NCBI RefSeq assembly: GCF_000186245.1
Contig: NC_014935.1
Span: 1-64,000 of the forward strand
From: Nitratifractor salsuginis DSM 16511
GTDB lineage: Bacteria; Campylobacterota; Campylobacteria; Campylobacterales; Sulfurovaceae
DNA: 64,000 bases
Direction of reading: 5' to 3'
A program made the translations under genes and the position numbers. Of the stretch, positions 16,783-25,537 are shown in pieces; positions within the stretch are counted from its first letter, which is position 1; each line of letters begins with the position of its first letter. The notes beneath the pieces were generated by a model. That model ran no database searches and was not told the DNA's origin. It saw only the letters and a program-made list of their open reading frames with translations.

Positions 16783-17691
16783 ATGAAAATGACCCTGAGA
16801 CAGATCGAAATTTTCCTCAATGTAGTGGAACTGGGCCACTTGACCAATGTGGCCAAACAGATGGGGCTGAGCCAGTCCGCGGTCTCGATGTCCATCAAAG
16901 AGTTGGAGAACATCATTGGCCGTCCCCTCTTCGACCGGCTCAACAAAAAGCTGATCCTCAACGAGGTTGGGCGCAATTTCCATCAAGCCGTCGAACCCCT
17001 CTATCGGAAGATGGAGGATATCGAGTATGAGTTCCAGAACACCGAGGACAAAGGGACCGTCCGGGTCGGGGCCAGCACGACTATTGTCGATTACCTCATC
17101 CCGCCCATCGCCTGCCGCTATATGGGGCAGTATCCCGAAGTGCGGGTCCAGCTCAAGGAGGGAAATACCCAGCAGATCGCCGAAATGGTCAAGCAGGGGG
17201 AGTTGGATATGGGCTTCGTGGAGGGGGAAGTGAGCGACCCCGACCTGATCCGGGAAGTGATCGGCGAGGATGAGCTGATCGTCGTCACCGCCAACAAAGA
17301 GATCGCCGGCCGGGAGTGGTTCATCGACGAGCTGGCCGAGGAGCGCTGGGTGCTCAGAGAAGAAGGGAGCGGCACCCGGGCGGTCTTCCTCGACTACATC
17401 AAAGAGAAGGTGCCGCGGCTCAATATCTTTATGGAGCTGGGCCACACCGAATCGATCAAGAGCCTTTTACAGAGCGGCAAAGCCCTCACCTGCGTTTCGG
17501 CCCTGGCGGTGAGCGAAGAGATCAAGGAAGGAACCCTCTATAGGGTTCCCATCAAGAATTTCGACTGCCGCCGCCACTTTTACGCCATTTACCACAAAGA
17601 CAAATACCGAAGCGATCTTTTCAACAAATTCCTCGATTTCTCCAAGGAGATGATCGGTGATTCTATGGAGTGCCGGAGCTGTGGGGAGTGA
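16783..17691 (+). CDS. LysR-family transcriptional regulator (YeiE-like)
   Basis: 302 residues with an N-terminal winged helix-turn-helix (about 5-65: LRQIEIFLNVVELGHLTNVA...LSQSAVSMSIKELE) and a C-terminal periplasmic-binding-like effector domain (about 92-295). Divergent from yeiH, which it most likely controls together with its own gene. The close pairing suggests the YeiE subgroup, reported to respond to sulfite in some bacteria; that link is from literature memory, not from this sequence. The C-terminus ends in an unusual cysteine pair (ECRSCGE). An in-frame ATG two codons downstream could also be the start. Confidence 0.88.
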   Translation: MKMTLRQIEIFLNVVELGHLTNVAKQMGLSQSAVSMSIKELENIIGRPLFDRLNKKLILNEVGRNFHQAVEPLYRKMEDIEYEFQNTEDKGTVRVGASTTIVDYLIPPIACRYMGQYPEVRVQLKEGNTQQIAEMVKQGELDMGFVEGEVSDPDLIREVIGEDELIVVTANKEIAGREWFIDELAEERWVLREEGSGTRAVFLDYIKEKVPRLNIFMELGHTESIKSLLQSGKALTCVSALAVSEEIKEGTLYRVPIKNFDCRRHFYAIYHKDKYRSDLFNKFLDFSKEMIGDSMECRSCGE

Positions 17692-17693
17692 GG

Positions 17694-17739
17694 GTTGAGC
17701 GTTGAGTGTTGAGAGCTGAGAGATTGTGTTACGTGTTAC
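17694..17739. repeat. Heptamer arrays, GTTGAGC and GTGTTAC types
   Basis: GTTGAGC, GTTGAGT, GTTGAGA, GCTGAGA at 17694-17721, then GTGTTAC twice at 17726-17739. They start two bases after the LysR gene's stop codon. Confidence 0.75.
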
Positions 17740-17771
17740 GAATTTTTTATAATTGTCGACTCCTCATCTAT

Positions 17772-17816
17772 TCGGTTACTCGGTTACTCATTACTCGGTT
17801 GCTCGGTTACTCATTC
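17772..17816. repeat. TCGGTTAC-type array running into mobA
   Basis: Units in order: TCGGTTAC, TCGGTTAC, TCATTAC, TCGGTTGC, TCGGTTAC, TCATTC. The same order recurs at 20099-20136 and, reversed, at 33103-33140. The array overlaps the end of mobA: the TAA stop (17807-17809) and the last codons are array sequence. Confidence 0.8.
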
Positions 17817-18394
17817 TCATCTTCCATCAGCGCAAGAGCGCGTTTGTAGTCTTCGGGCCGGTTGAGATTCAAAAAGGGCTCTTCACTTTCAAAAGGCACT
17901 TCAATGACCCCTTCCGAGGCCAAAAGCTCCTGAAGTTTATGGTTCTGTGCGGCCAGATGGGCTTCGATGCGGGGCAGCAGGGCGGTGGTGTAGATCCCGC
18001 AGAGGGGTTCAACGCCCCTCGGGCTGCGGGGGATGACGGCTTCGGCTTTTGGATGGCGGTTGTATTGCGCTTTGAGGGTTTCGATCACCCGTTCATCGAC
18101 AAAAGGCAGGTCTACGCCCAGGATGAAGGCCGCTTCGGCGGGGATCCGGCTCAGCAGGCTCCGCAGAGCCACCAGGGGGGAGTGGACGGACCCCCTGTCT
18201 TCGATGATCGGGGCTTGGAAGGGGAATTTGTCCTCTTTGCTGCTCAGCCAAACCCTGGGGAAAAGAGCCTGAAGCCGGCGATACTGATACTCCGCCAAAG
18301 TGGAACACTCTCCGAAGGGGAGCAGCGCTTTGTCCTCCCCCATCCGGCTGCTGCGGCCGCCGGCGAGGATCACGGCATCATCGGGCAGGGGCAT
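17807..18394 (-). CDS. mobA: Molybdenum cofactor guanylyltransferase
   Basis: Adds GMP to molybdopterin to form the guanine-dinucleotide cofactor used by DMSO-reductase-family enzymes (nitrate and formate-type oxidoreductases). The 195 residues carry the nucleotidyltransferase signature VILAGGRSSRMGEDKALLPFG split at 8-28, the metal-binding LGVDLPFV segment (near 103) and the RGVEPLCGIY motif. The last residues DENE and the stop codon are provided by the repeat array, so the native C-terminus may have been altered. It overlaps the upstream MFS gene by 17 bases. Confidence 0.9.
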   Translation of the reverse strand: MPLPDDAVILAGGRSSRMGEDKALLPFGECSTLAEYQYRRLQALFPRVWLSSKEDKFPFQAPIIEDRGSVHSPLVALRSLLSRIPAEAAFILGVDLPFVDERVIETLKAQYNRHPKAEAVIPRSPRGVEPLCGIYTTALLPRIEAHLAAQNHKLQELLASEGVIEVPFESEEPFLNLNRPEDYKRALALMEDENE

Positions 18395-19529
18395 TGTGTT
18401 CCTTTCGTCGGCGGTGGATCCGGATCGCTCCCCAGGCGGCCAGGGCTACCAGGGCTTCGAAGAGGAAGAGCTGGTCGGGGTCCCACTCGTAGATCCATCC
18501 GGCCAAAACCGCTCCTATTGAGCCCCCCAGCCCGAAGGTCATCCCCAAAAAGAACTGCTGGGCCAGCTTCTTCTGGGTGTAGAGCTCGAAGACGTAGGCG
18601 ATGGCGGCGGTGTAGTAGAGGGCGAAGTTAAACGCGTGCAGTGACTGGGCAGCGAAGGCGGCGGCCAGGGAGTCGGGCCAGAGCCAGAGGATCATCCAGC
18701 GCAGCACGGTGGTGGCGACGGCAAATTCGATGAGGCTCAGCAGCTCCCGGTTTTTGAGCAGGGGCCCCTGCCAGAAGAGCATAGCGATCTCACAGAGCAC
18801 CCCGAAGCTCCAGAGCCAGCTGGTCATCTCCAGGGAGATCCCGTGGGCAGTCTCGTAGATGGTGAAAAAGTTATAAAAGCCCCCGAAGCTCACCTGCAGG
18901 AGAAAAGCGCTGAGCCAAAAGGCCCAGTAGCGCCGCAGGGAGAAGGAGGCGGCATTTCCGGGATGAGAGGTTCCCGCTTTATGTTCGCTCCGGTCGTAGC
19001 GGGCCAGGAGCCAGCCGGTGAGCAGAGTCGCCAGGGCCAGAACGGCCAGGTAGACGAGGCTCTGCAGCGGCGTTTCCAGCACCCGGCCCAGCCAGAGGGC
19101 GATGGCCATAAAGCCTATCGAACCCCAGAGCCGTACTCGGCCGTAGCGCTCTTTGCTGATGATCTGCAGGGCGATGGTGTCGACATAGGGTAGGACGATC
19201 CCCATTGCGGCACCGTAGAGGAGGTTGGCCAGGAAAAAGGCGGTGAAACTGTGGAGGGTGGCGAAAAAGAGGAGTGCCGAGAGGAAGGCAAGGATCAGCG
19301 CTCCGAGATAGTGGAGGCGCTCGACGCTCCCGAGGCGCCGAAAGAGGAAGGGGAGGAGGAAGCGCATCAGGGGTGACGCGGCGAAGATCATCCCTACCTG
19401 GGAAGCGCTGTAGCCGCTTTGGACCAGCATCTTGGGCAGGAAGATTACATAGACTCCCAGCAGGGCGAAATAGGCCAGATAGAAGAGCCCTAGGAGCCAG
19501 CCGGCCCGTTTGCGATCGGAGAGGGTCAA
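18378..19529 (-). CDS. MFS transporter (LacY/HcaT-like)
   Basis: 383 residues with about twelve hydrophobic segments and a central basic loop near 190-200 (RYDRSEHKAG), typical of the major facilitator superfamily. LWGSIGFMAIALWLG near 135-150 resembles the MFS_1-like/nucleoside-phenylpropionate subgroup. Substrate unknown. It lies between an RDD membrane gene and mobA with overlaps on both sides (four and 17 bases), so the three form one transcript. Linkage to mobA may be accidental. Confidence 0.8.
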   Translation of the reverse strand: MTLSDRKRAGWLLGLFYLAYFALLGVYVIFLPKMLVQSGYSASQVGMIFAASPLMRFLLPFLFRRLGSVERLHYLGALILAFLSALLFFATLHSFTAFFLANLLYGAAMGIVLPYVDTIALQIISKERYGRVRLWGSIGFMAIALWLGRVLETPLQSLVYLAVLALATLLTGWLLARYDRSEHKAGTSHPGNAASFSLRRYWAFWLSAFLLQVSFGGFYNFFTIYETAHGISLEMTSWLWSFGVLCEIAMLFWQGPLLKNRELLSLIEFAVATTVLRWMILWLWPDSLAAAFAAQSLHAFNFALYYTAAIAYVFELYTQKKLAQQFFLGMTFGLGGSIGAVLAGWIYEWDPDQLFLFEALVALAAWGAIRIHRRRKEHNAPAR

Positions 19530-20038
19530 TGCGCAGACCTCGGGGGGACGGGATCGTGGATCAGGCAGGTACCGCTGAGGATCTCGTGGAGGGTGCGGTG
19601 GTCTTTGCGGAAAAACTGCAAGATCCAGGTAAAGAGGAAAAAGTCCCAGACCGCCAGGAGCTGCCGCAGGAGTGCGACGGCGAAGGAGGGATTTTCGCCG
19701 CTGTGGCAGAGAACGACCCGCAACTCATAGGCCCGCATCCCGGGGGTCCGGCCGCTTCGGGCGATAAAGAGGGCGCTGATGAAGATATAGGGGACCAGGA
19801 TCAGAATCCAGCCCAGGAGTTTGTGCTGGGCGAAGCCCTCCCGCCCCCCGAAGACGAGGTAGAAAACCAAATACATCAGGGGCATCAGGATCATAAAGCT
19901 GTCGGTGATAAAGGCTTTGAAACGCTCTCGGAGGGTTGCCGGTCGATGGGCAGATTCTTCCGTACCCTTGCGCTTTTTCTTCTCGGCGGGGGCTTGGATC
20001 CGTCCCTGTTTCACATCACGAAATCGCTGTTTGGCCAT
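19526..20038 (-). CDS. RDD-family membrane protein
   Basis: 170 residues: a lysine-rich cytoplasmic N-terminus (about 1-40), then the RDD domain with three membrane segments. The Arg/Asp pattern is seen in LRERFKAFITDSFMI (near 36-50) and RSGRTPGMRAYELRVV (near 94-109). The family's role is not settled; some members have been linked to Na+/H+ exchange. First gene of the RDD-MFS-mobA operon. Confidence 0.8.
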   Translation of the reverse strand: MAKQRFRDVKQGRIQAPAEKKKRKGTEESAHRPATLRERFKAFITDSFMILMPLMYLVFYLVFGGREGFAQHKLLGWILILVPYIFISALFIARSGRTPGMRAYELRVVLCHSGENPSFAVALLRQLLAVWDFFLFTWILQFFRKDHRTLHEILSGTCLIHDPVPPRSAH

Positions 20039-20098
20039 AAAATTCCTTTGTGTTAGTCATTGGTCATCGGGAGTAATTTGAGGTCATCATCCGCTCCC

Positions 20099-20136
20099 TC
20101 GGTTACTCATTACTCGGTTGCTCGGTTATTCATTAT
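20099..20136. repeat. TCGGTTAC-type array
   Basis: TCGGTTAC, TCATTAC, TCGGTTGC, TCGGTTAT, TCATTAT, the same unit order as 17772-17816. It lies four bases beyond the stop codon of the next minus-strand gene. A short GTCATTG-like piece precedes it near 20055. Confidence 0.75.
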
Positions 20137-20140
20137 TATA

Positions 20141-20629
20141 TTATCCGCCCCAGCCGTGCATTTTTCGGGCGGAGACGATGCAGCGCTGCGGGCTGAGCTC
20201 GATGAGGCTTCCGGCGACATAGTTGGCCGCTTCCAGCGCCTCCTGCCATCCGGGAGCCTCTGCCGGGGAGCAGAAAAGATAGAAGCTCCCGGCATTGACC
20301 AGGCCGGTGTAAACCTTCCTGGCGAAGGCTATGGGCTCTTCGGGGGGAATGGCGGTGATGAAAGCGTGGTTGTAGAGACGGCCCTGGAGGTTGTAGCGGG
20401 GCTGATCTACGCGGTAGGGGCGGAGACGGATCTCCGGTGCTTCGGGAGCCCTTTGTGCCAGATCCCCCAGAGCGTAGAGTTGGATCGAGTGCCCTTCTTG
20501 CCGGCAAAAGTCGAGCAGTTCCTCTTCCGGAGCGCCCCACTTCTCGGCGAAGAGGAGGAATTGCATCTGGGGATAGGGCTGCAGGGACTCCAGCAGGCGG
20601 CGGAAGGTTTCGATCTCGTCAGAAGCCAT
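20141..20629 (-). CDS. Conserved-looking protein of unknown function
   Basis: 162 residues, soluble, no signal peptide or membrane segment. Visible features are an aromatic/proline-rich middle (YRVDQPRYNLQGRLYNHAFI, near 92-111) followed by FARKVYTGLVNAGSFYLF, which looks like a Rossmann-type strand-helix pattern near 122-139, and a C-terminal CIVSARKMHGWGG. The overall pattern is compatible with a small alpha/beta enzyme, perhaps methyltransferase-like, but no catalytic motif is clear. It is divergent from the nitrilase-family gene, with an 82-base spacer. I do not recognise it. Confidence 0.65.
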   Translation of the reverse strand: MASDEIETFRRLLESLQPYPQMQFLLFAEKWGAPEEELLDFCRQEGHSIQLYALGDLAQRAPEAPEIRLRPYRVDQPRYNLQGRLYNHAFITAIPPEEPIAFARKVYTGLVNAGSFYLFCSPAEAPGWQEALEAANYVAGSLIELSPQRCIVSARKMHGWGG

Positions 20630-20711
20630 CGATTCACTCCGGGATGAGGAAATTTACAGGAGATAGTATAATCTTTTCCCATTAATCCCAAGCGATACGG
20701 AAAGTGCCTCG

Positions 20712-21431
20712 ATGAAAAAAACTCTTGACGTGACCCTCCTGCAATTGGACAATCTGCGCCCCTATCGGCGTAATCTGGAAAAGATCCTCGCTGCGCTCGA
20801 GGAGGAGACTTCGGATCTGATTCTCGCCCCGGAGGTCTGTCTGACCGATTATGACTACGAGCATTTGGAGGAAGCGGTCGCCTTTGGAGAAGAGGCGGAG
20901 GCGCTATTGCTCGAAGCGGTGGGAGAGAAGATCCTCGCCTTTACCCGGCTGGTGAAGCGGGATGCCGGTTATGTCAACGAAGCGATCGTTCTACATAGTC
21001 ACCGGGTCGTCCATCGGCAGGCGAAGCATCGGCTCTTTCCCCTGGGAGAGGAGGAGCGCTACCTGATCCCCGGTGCCCTGGAAGAGATCCGCCCTTTCGA
21101 GATCGGAGGAGTGCGCTACGGCTTGTTGATCTGCTTCGAGCTGCGTTTCAAAGAGCTCTGGCGGCGACTGGAGGGGTGCGATGTGATTTTGGTGCCGGCT
21201 CAGTGGGGCTTGCCCCGCAAACGCCATCTGGAGATTTTGGCCCGGGCATTGGGGGTGATGAATCAGTGCTATGTCCTGGTGGCCAACAGCGCCCGGGAAG
21301 ATATGGCCCGATCGAGTCTGGTCGCTTCTCCTGACGGGGGTTTGATATTGGAAGATATGGCCGAGCGGATCCGGGGGGATCTTGATCTGAGAAATGTGCG
21401 GCTGCTTCGCCGGTATCTGAAGGTCTATTGA
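20712..21431 (+). CDS. Carbon-nitrogen hydrolase (nitrilase superfamily)
   Basis: 239 residues with the Glu-Lys-Cys catalytic triad of the superfamily: Glu in LILAPEVCLTDYD (near 40), Lys in HRQAKHRLF (near 102) and Cys in LLICFELRF (near 143). Such enzymes hydrolyse amides or nitriles. The short length and isolated context suggest an omega-amidase or predicted-amidohydrolase type rather than a true nitrilase; the substrate is unknown. It is followed by pcm after a 136-base gap, which has no clear terminator. Confidence 0.85.
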   Translation: MKKTLDVTLLQLDNLRPYRRNLEKILAALEEETSDLILAPEVCLTDYDYEHLEEAVAFGEEAEALLLEAVGEKILAFTRLVKRDAGYVNEAIVLHSHRVVHRQAKHRLFPLGEEERYLIPGALEEIRPFEIGGVRYGLLICFELRFKELWRRLEGCDVILVPAQWGLPRKRHLEILARALGVMNQCYVLVANSAREDMARSSLVASPDGGLILEDMAERIRGDLDLRNVRLLRRYLKVY

Positions 21432-21567
21432 AACTCCGCTTTGGTGTGAACATTTGTTCATATACTTCGATTGTGCCCCATATAGCGGGCTTTTAAGCAC
21501 CTTTTCAAAAAAGAGGGCTAAAATTATTATTAAAAAATATGGGAACACTCCCATCTGAAGATTGCCT

Positions 21568-22200
21568 ATGGTCAATGCGTTGCACTTGAAAAAAATGGTC
21601 GAGGATATCGACGCCAAATTCCCCCTGGAGCCCTGGGTGCGTGAGGCGCTCCTGAAGGTGGACCGGGAAGCCTTCGTCCCTCTGGGATTTCGGCATCTCT
21701 CCTATACCCTGGATGCCCTCCCGATGCAGGAGGCGCAGTGGATCTCCTCACCCCTGACGGTGGCCAAGATGACCCAGCACCTGGAGCTCGAAGGGGTCGA
21801 CAGTGTGCTGGAGATCGGTTGCGGGAGCGGCTACCAGGCGGCGGTGCTTGCCCAGATCGTTCGGCGGGTCTTCACCATCGAACGGATCGAACCGTTGCTG
21901 CGGGAGGCGAGAGAGCGTTTCCGAGCCCTGGGAATGAGCAATATCTTTACCCGCTACGACGACGGGCAGCGGGGATGGAAAGAGTACGCTCCCTATGAGC
22001 GGATCCTCTTCTCCGCCACCGCCGACAGGGTGCCCCAGGTCCTCTTCGACCAGCTGGCCGAAGGGGGGATCCTCCTGGCCCCGGTCAACGAGGGGGGCCT
22101 GCAGATCATTACCCGTTACTACAAACGCAACGGCCGTATCAGCTCCGAAGCGATCGAACCCTGCCTCTTCGTCCCGGTCCTGGACGGGACACAAAAATAG
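21568..22200 (+). CDS. pcm: Protein-L-isoaspartate O-methyltransferase
   Basis: Methylates isoaspartyl residues in aged proteins with S-adenosylmethionine so they can revert to aspartate. The 210 residues include the family start region VDREAFVP, the SSPLTVAKMTQHLEL segment (near 58-72), and the SAM-binding motif VLEIGCGSGYQAAVLAQ (near 79-95). I chose ATG 21568; an in-frame TTG two codons upstream is possible. There is no strong ribosome site. Normal length for the short bacterial form. Confidence 0.92.
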   Translation: MVNALHLKKMVEDIDAKFPLEPWVREALLKVDREAFVPLGFRHLSYTLDALPMQEAQWISSPLTVAKMTQHLELEGVDSVLEIGCGSGYQAAVLAQIVRRVFTIERIEPLLREARERFRALGMSNIFTRYDDGQRGWKEYAPYERILFSATADRVPQVLFDQLAEGGILLAPVNEGGLQIITRYYKRNGRISSEAIEPCLFVPVLDGTQK

Positions 22201-22277
22201 AACGCTACTTGACACCCTCCGAGATTCCAAAAGGGGAGAATGCCCATACAAAGCGGCCTGTCACCCTCCCTATGTTA

Positions 22278-22299
22278 TGATTGACAAAGAAGTCAATCA
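22278..22299. promoter_or_regulatory. Inverted repeat before the HTH/coiled-coil gene
   Basis: TGATTGAC (22278-22285), six bases, GTCAATCA (22292-22299): a perfect 8-bp inverted repeat ending 13 bases before the ATG and touching the AAGGAG ribosome site. It could be an autoregulatory operator or an RNA hairpin that blocks translation. Confidence 0.5.
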
Positions 22300-22312
22300 A
22301 GGAGCCTCTTTT

Positions 22313-22924
22313 ATGGAAAAATTGATCAAGCCCGCCGATTACGCTAAACAAAAGGGAATTTCCCGGCAGGCTGTCTATGCCCAGATCAAAAAGGGATTGC
22401 TCCCCTCCAAAAGCGTGGAGGGAAAGATCTATATCGTCCAGGAGGCAGACTCCCCGGCCGCCGGGCAGAAGACCCGGGAACCGGCGGGAGATGCAGCGGC
22501 ACTCCTCGCCGCCAAGGATGAGACCATCTCCGTCCTCAAAGAGACCATCCGGGACCTCAAAGAGACCAACCAGATGATCACCTCGACCCTGCGCAGCGAA
22601 GTGGAGCTGCTCAAAGAGGCTTTCAGTGAGATGAAAACCCTCTACGCCGCCCGGATCGAGCATATAAGCCGGGAGGAGGCTCCGGAATTGCTCGAAGAGA
22701 TCTTGGAACCCGAAGAGGCGGAGGAGGAGTTGCCCGGCTGGATCAGCCTCGAGGAGTTCCTCTCTACCCAGGGGATCGACAAAAAGAAAAAGCGTAAAGC
22801 CTTTGTCAAAAGAGTCAAGAGGCTTTACAAAAACGGCGACACCGCCATTGACAAAGAGGAGAAGGCTTTTCTCCTCCGTGCCGACAAGGCTGTGGAGATC
22901 CTTAGGGAGATCGAGCCCACCTGA
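22313..22924 (+). CDS. Putative HTH/coiled-coil protein (DUF3972-like)
   Basis: 203 residues. The N-terminus (MEKLIKPADYAKQKGISRQAVYAQIKKG) is a helix-turn-helix resembling excisionase/MerR heads. It is followed by a charged heptad-rich helix (about 65-120) that should form a coiled coil, an acidic stretch (EEILEPEEAEEELPGW) and a basic C-terminal part (DKKKKRKAFVKRVKRL). The layout matches a Campylobacterota-specific uncharacterised family I recall as DUF3972, unverified. ATG 22313 is chosen because AAGGAG lies at 22299-22304 and longer frames only extend into pcm. An 8-bp palindrome just upstream suggests self-regulation. Confidence 0.75.
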   Translation: MEKLIKPADYAKQKGISRQAVYAQIKKGLLPSKSVEGKIYIVQEADSPAAGQKTREPAGDAAALLAAKDETISVLKETIRDLKETNQMITSTLRSEVELLKEAFSEMKTLYAARIEHISREEAPELLEEILEPEEAEEELPGWISLEEFLSTQGIDKKKKRKAFVKRVKRLYKNGDTAIDKEEKAFLLRADKAVEILREIEPT

Positions 22925-23113
22925 CCCCTTTCCCTCATCTCGAGTAAGATCAATTTGTCAAGCCAATAGAGGGGGAATCCGGTTTACTCTCCTTCGGCTC
23001 GGCTTCTCTTCTACTCACAATAGAGAACGTTCTGATGTTGAGATTTGAAAGCGTAGGACTTTCCACTCCCTGGCAAATGGTGAAAACTTAAGATTTTTTT
23101 TAGAGAAAGCTTG

Positions 23114-23147
23114 TAAAATACGGCACATAAAATGATAGTGAATATCA
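23114..23147 (+). promoter_or_regulatory. feoB promoter with Fur-box-like operator
   Basis: A -10-like TAAAAT lies at 23114-23119. TGATAGTGAATATCA at 23133-23147 matches the 7-1-7 Fur consensus TGATAATNATTATCA at all but two informative positions. The site would overlap the start of transcription. Iron repression of feoB is therefore likely. The rest of the 253-base gap (22925-23113) shows nothing else I recognise. Confidence 0.6.
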
Positions 23148-23177
23148 AAACAAATTCTTAAATAGGAAATTTTCAAA

Positions 23178-25298
23178 ATGGTGAAAGAGAAGATCAAAGT
23201 CGTTTTGGTGGGACAGCCCAATGTGGGCAAGAGTTCCCTGATCAACGCCATCGCCCACGCCAAGCTCCACGTGGGCAACTTCGCCGGGGTGACGGTGGAT
23301 GTCTCGGAGGTGAAGACGACCTTTTGTGATGCCCAAGGGTGTGCCGAGTACGAGATCGACATCATCGACCTGCCCGGGACCTACTCCCTCAACGACTATT
23401 CGATGGAGGAGAAGGTCACCAAGGATTATCTCCTCAAAGAGAAGTACGACCTCATCGTCAATGTGGTCGATGCGACCCATTTGCAGCGCAACCTGCTCCT
23501 GACGGCGGAGCTGCTGGAACTGGGCAAAAAGATGGTGGTGGCCCTCAATATGATCGACGAAGCCCGTCAAGAGGGGATCCAGATCGATCATCAACAGCTC
23601 TCGACCATCCTCGGTGTGCCAGTCGTCCCGGTCAGTGCCAAGACCAAGGAGGGGATCGAAGAGCTGAAGAAGACGATCGTCGAAGTCTACAAAAAGCCTG
23701 AAACGGAAGCGAAGATCGTCTACAGTGACTTCATCGAAGAGGAGATCGACCGACTGGTGAAATTCTTCGAAGAGAAGCATTATCAGAGCGATATCCCTTA
23801 CCGTCATTTGGCGATCCGCCTGCTCAAGGAGGATACGGAGATCTACAAAAAGATGCACGACGAGCCGATCTGGATCGAGCTTCTGCCTCTGCTGAGGGAA
23901 GCGCTGGATCATATCTATCTCCACGCCGGTAAAAAGGATATCCGGGAGATCTTCGCCGACGAACACTTCGCCTTTGCCAAAGGGGCGAAGATGGAGGTCA
24001 TCAGCACCCAGACAATGCGGGCGAAGAACCTCACCCAGAAGATCGACAACCTCCTGATCAACAAATATCTGGGGATTCCCATCTTCCTCTTTTTTATGTG
24101 GGGGCTCTTTCAGCTCACCTTCACCCTCGGTTCGATCCCGATGGATTGGATCCAGGCGGGATTTGACTGGATGGCGGCCGAGACCCACGCACTTCTGGGT
24201 GAAGGCGAATTGGCTTCGGTGATCGCCGACGGGGTCATCGGAGGGGTCGGGGCCGTGGTGAGCTTCCTGCCCAATATCATCATCCTCTTCTTCGGGATTG
24301 CCCTGCTGGAGACTACCGGCTATATGGCGAGGGTCTCCTTTCTGCTCGACGGCTTTTTCCACAAATTCGGCCTGCACGGCAAGAGTTTCGTCCCTCTGGT
24401 GACGGGTTTCGGCTGTACCGTGCCCGCCTATATGGCTGCGCGGACCCTCAAAAGCCGCACCGACCGGCTCATCACCCTCTTTATCCTGGGCTTTTTCAGC
24501 TGTAGCGCCCGGATCCCGGTCTATGTCCTCTTCGCCGGAGCCTTTTTCGGAGCCGAGCACGCAGGCAATATCCTCTTTTTGATCTACATCACCGGAGCCC
24601 TTTTCGGCTTGATGGCGGCGAAGTTTCTGCGGGTCTTCGTCTTCAAAGGGGAGGATGACCCTTTCGTTATGGAGATGCCCAAATACCGCTGGCCTTCTCT
24701 CAAGCTGATCTACCATGTCGTAGCGGGGCAGTCGATGGACTATCTCCGCAAGGCGGGGACGTTTATCCTGGCGGCTTCGGTGTTGATCTGGTTCGCCAGC
24801 AACTATCCCAAAAACCCTGAGCTGGAGAAACAGTTCCAGGCCAAGATCGAAAAAGCGGCCCCGGAGCAAAAGGCCGCTTTGCAGGGCAAACTCCAGGAAG
24901 AGCTCCTCGCTCAGAGCTACCTGGGAAAGATCGGCAAGGCGACCCAGCCCTTTTTCGCGCCCTTGGGCTTCGACTGGAAGCTCAGTGTCGCTCTGGAGGC
25001 GGGGCTGGCGGCCAAAGAGGTGGTGGTTTCGACCCTGGGAGTCCTTTACTCCCTGGGCGACAATGCCGCTACAGGAGCCAAGGCGCTCCAGGAACAGCTC
25101 CGTAAGCACGTGACCCTGCCTGTGGCCCTGGCCTTTATCGTCTTTGTGATGCTCTATGTCCCCTGTTTTGCCGCGATGGCGGTCTTCAAGCAGGAGACCG
25201 GCAGCTGGCTCTATCTCTTCTATCTCTTCGTGGGGACGACGGGTGTGGCCTGGATCTTTAGCTTTTTGACCTATAATCTCGTCAAACTTATGGTCTGA
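23178..25298 (+). CDS. feoB: Ferrous iron transporter FeoB
   Basis: Inner-membrane Fe2+ importer with a cytoplasmic GTPase domain. The 706 residues show G1 GQPNVGKSSL (near 13-22), G3 DLPGTYSL (near 69), G4 LNMIDE (near 119), then the helical guanine-dissociation-inhibitor domain, and a C-terminal membrane part with two Gate motifs (the first including GFGCTVPAYMAARTLKSRTDR, near 413-433). Length is normal for Campylobacterota FeoB. A Fur-box-like site precedes the gene and feoA follows by eight bases. Confidence 0.96.
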   Translation: MVKEKIKVVLVGQPNVGKSSLINAIAHAKLHVGNFAGVTVDVSEVKTTFCDAQGCAEYEIDIIDLPGTYSLNDYSMEEKVTKDYLLKEKYDLIVNVVDATHLQRNLLLTAELLELGKKMVVALNMIDEARQEGIQIDHQQLSTILGVPVVPVSAKTKEGIEELKKTIVEVYKKPETEAKIVYSDFIEEEIDRLVKFFEEKHYQSDIPYRHLAIRLLKEDTEIYKKMHDEPIWIELLPLLREALDHIYLHAGKKDIREIFADEHFAFAKGAKMEVISTQTMRAKNLTQKIDNLLINKYLGIPIFLFFMWGLFQLTFTLGSIPMDWIQAGFDWMAAETHALLGEGELASVIADGVIGGVGAVVSFLPNIIILFFGIALLETTGYMARVSFLLDGFFHKFGLHGKSFVPLVTGFGCTVPAYMAARTLKSRTDRLITLFILGFFSCSARIPVYVLFAGAFFGAEHAGNILFLIYITGALFGLMAAKFLRVFVFKGEDDPFVMEMPKYRWPSLKLIYHVVAGQSMDYLRKAGTFILAASVLIWFASNYPKNPELEKQFQAKIEKAAPEQKAALQGKLQEELLAQSYLGKIGKATQPFFAPLGFDWKLSVALEAGLAAKEVVVSTLGVLYSLGDNAATGAKALQEQLRKHVTLPVALAFIVFVMLYVPCFAAMAVFKQETGSWLYLFYLFVGTTGVAWIFSFLTYNLVKLMV

Positions 25299-25306
25299 AA
25301 GGATCG

Positions 25307-25537
25307 ATGACTATGCTGCTTACCGAACTGCACAAAGGAGACCGGGCCGTGATCAAACGGATCAACGCCGATCCCGAATTGAAAAACCGCCTCCACTCTT
25401 TCGGCATCATCCCCGGAGAGGCTCTGGAGGTCAAGGGGTGCTCCCTGGCCCGGCAAACGATGGAGATCGATGTGGACGGAACCCTGATCGCCCTGCGCAA
25501 AGAGGAGGCGGAGAAGATCGAGGTGGAGAAGGAGTAA
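25307..25537 (+). CDS. feoA: Ferrous iron transport accessory protein FeoA
   Basis: 76-residue SH3-like protein with the typical start LLTELHKGDRAVIKRI and the loop LHSFGIIPGEALEV, normal size. FeoA assists FeoB at the membrane. It lies eight bases downstream of feoB, so the order is feoB-feoA, opposite to the common feoA-feoB. The first codon could be the ATG at 25307 or the one at 25313. Confidence 0.92.
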   Translation: MTMLLTELHKGDRAVIKRINADPELKNRLHSFGIIPGEALEVKGCSLARQTMEIDVDGTLIALRKEEAEKIEVEKE

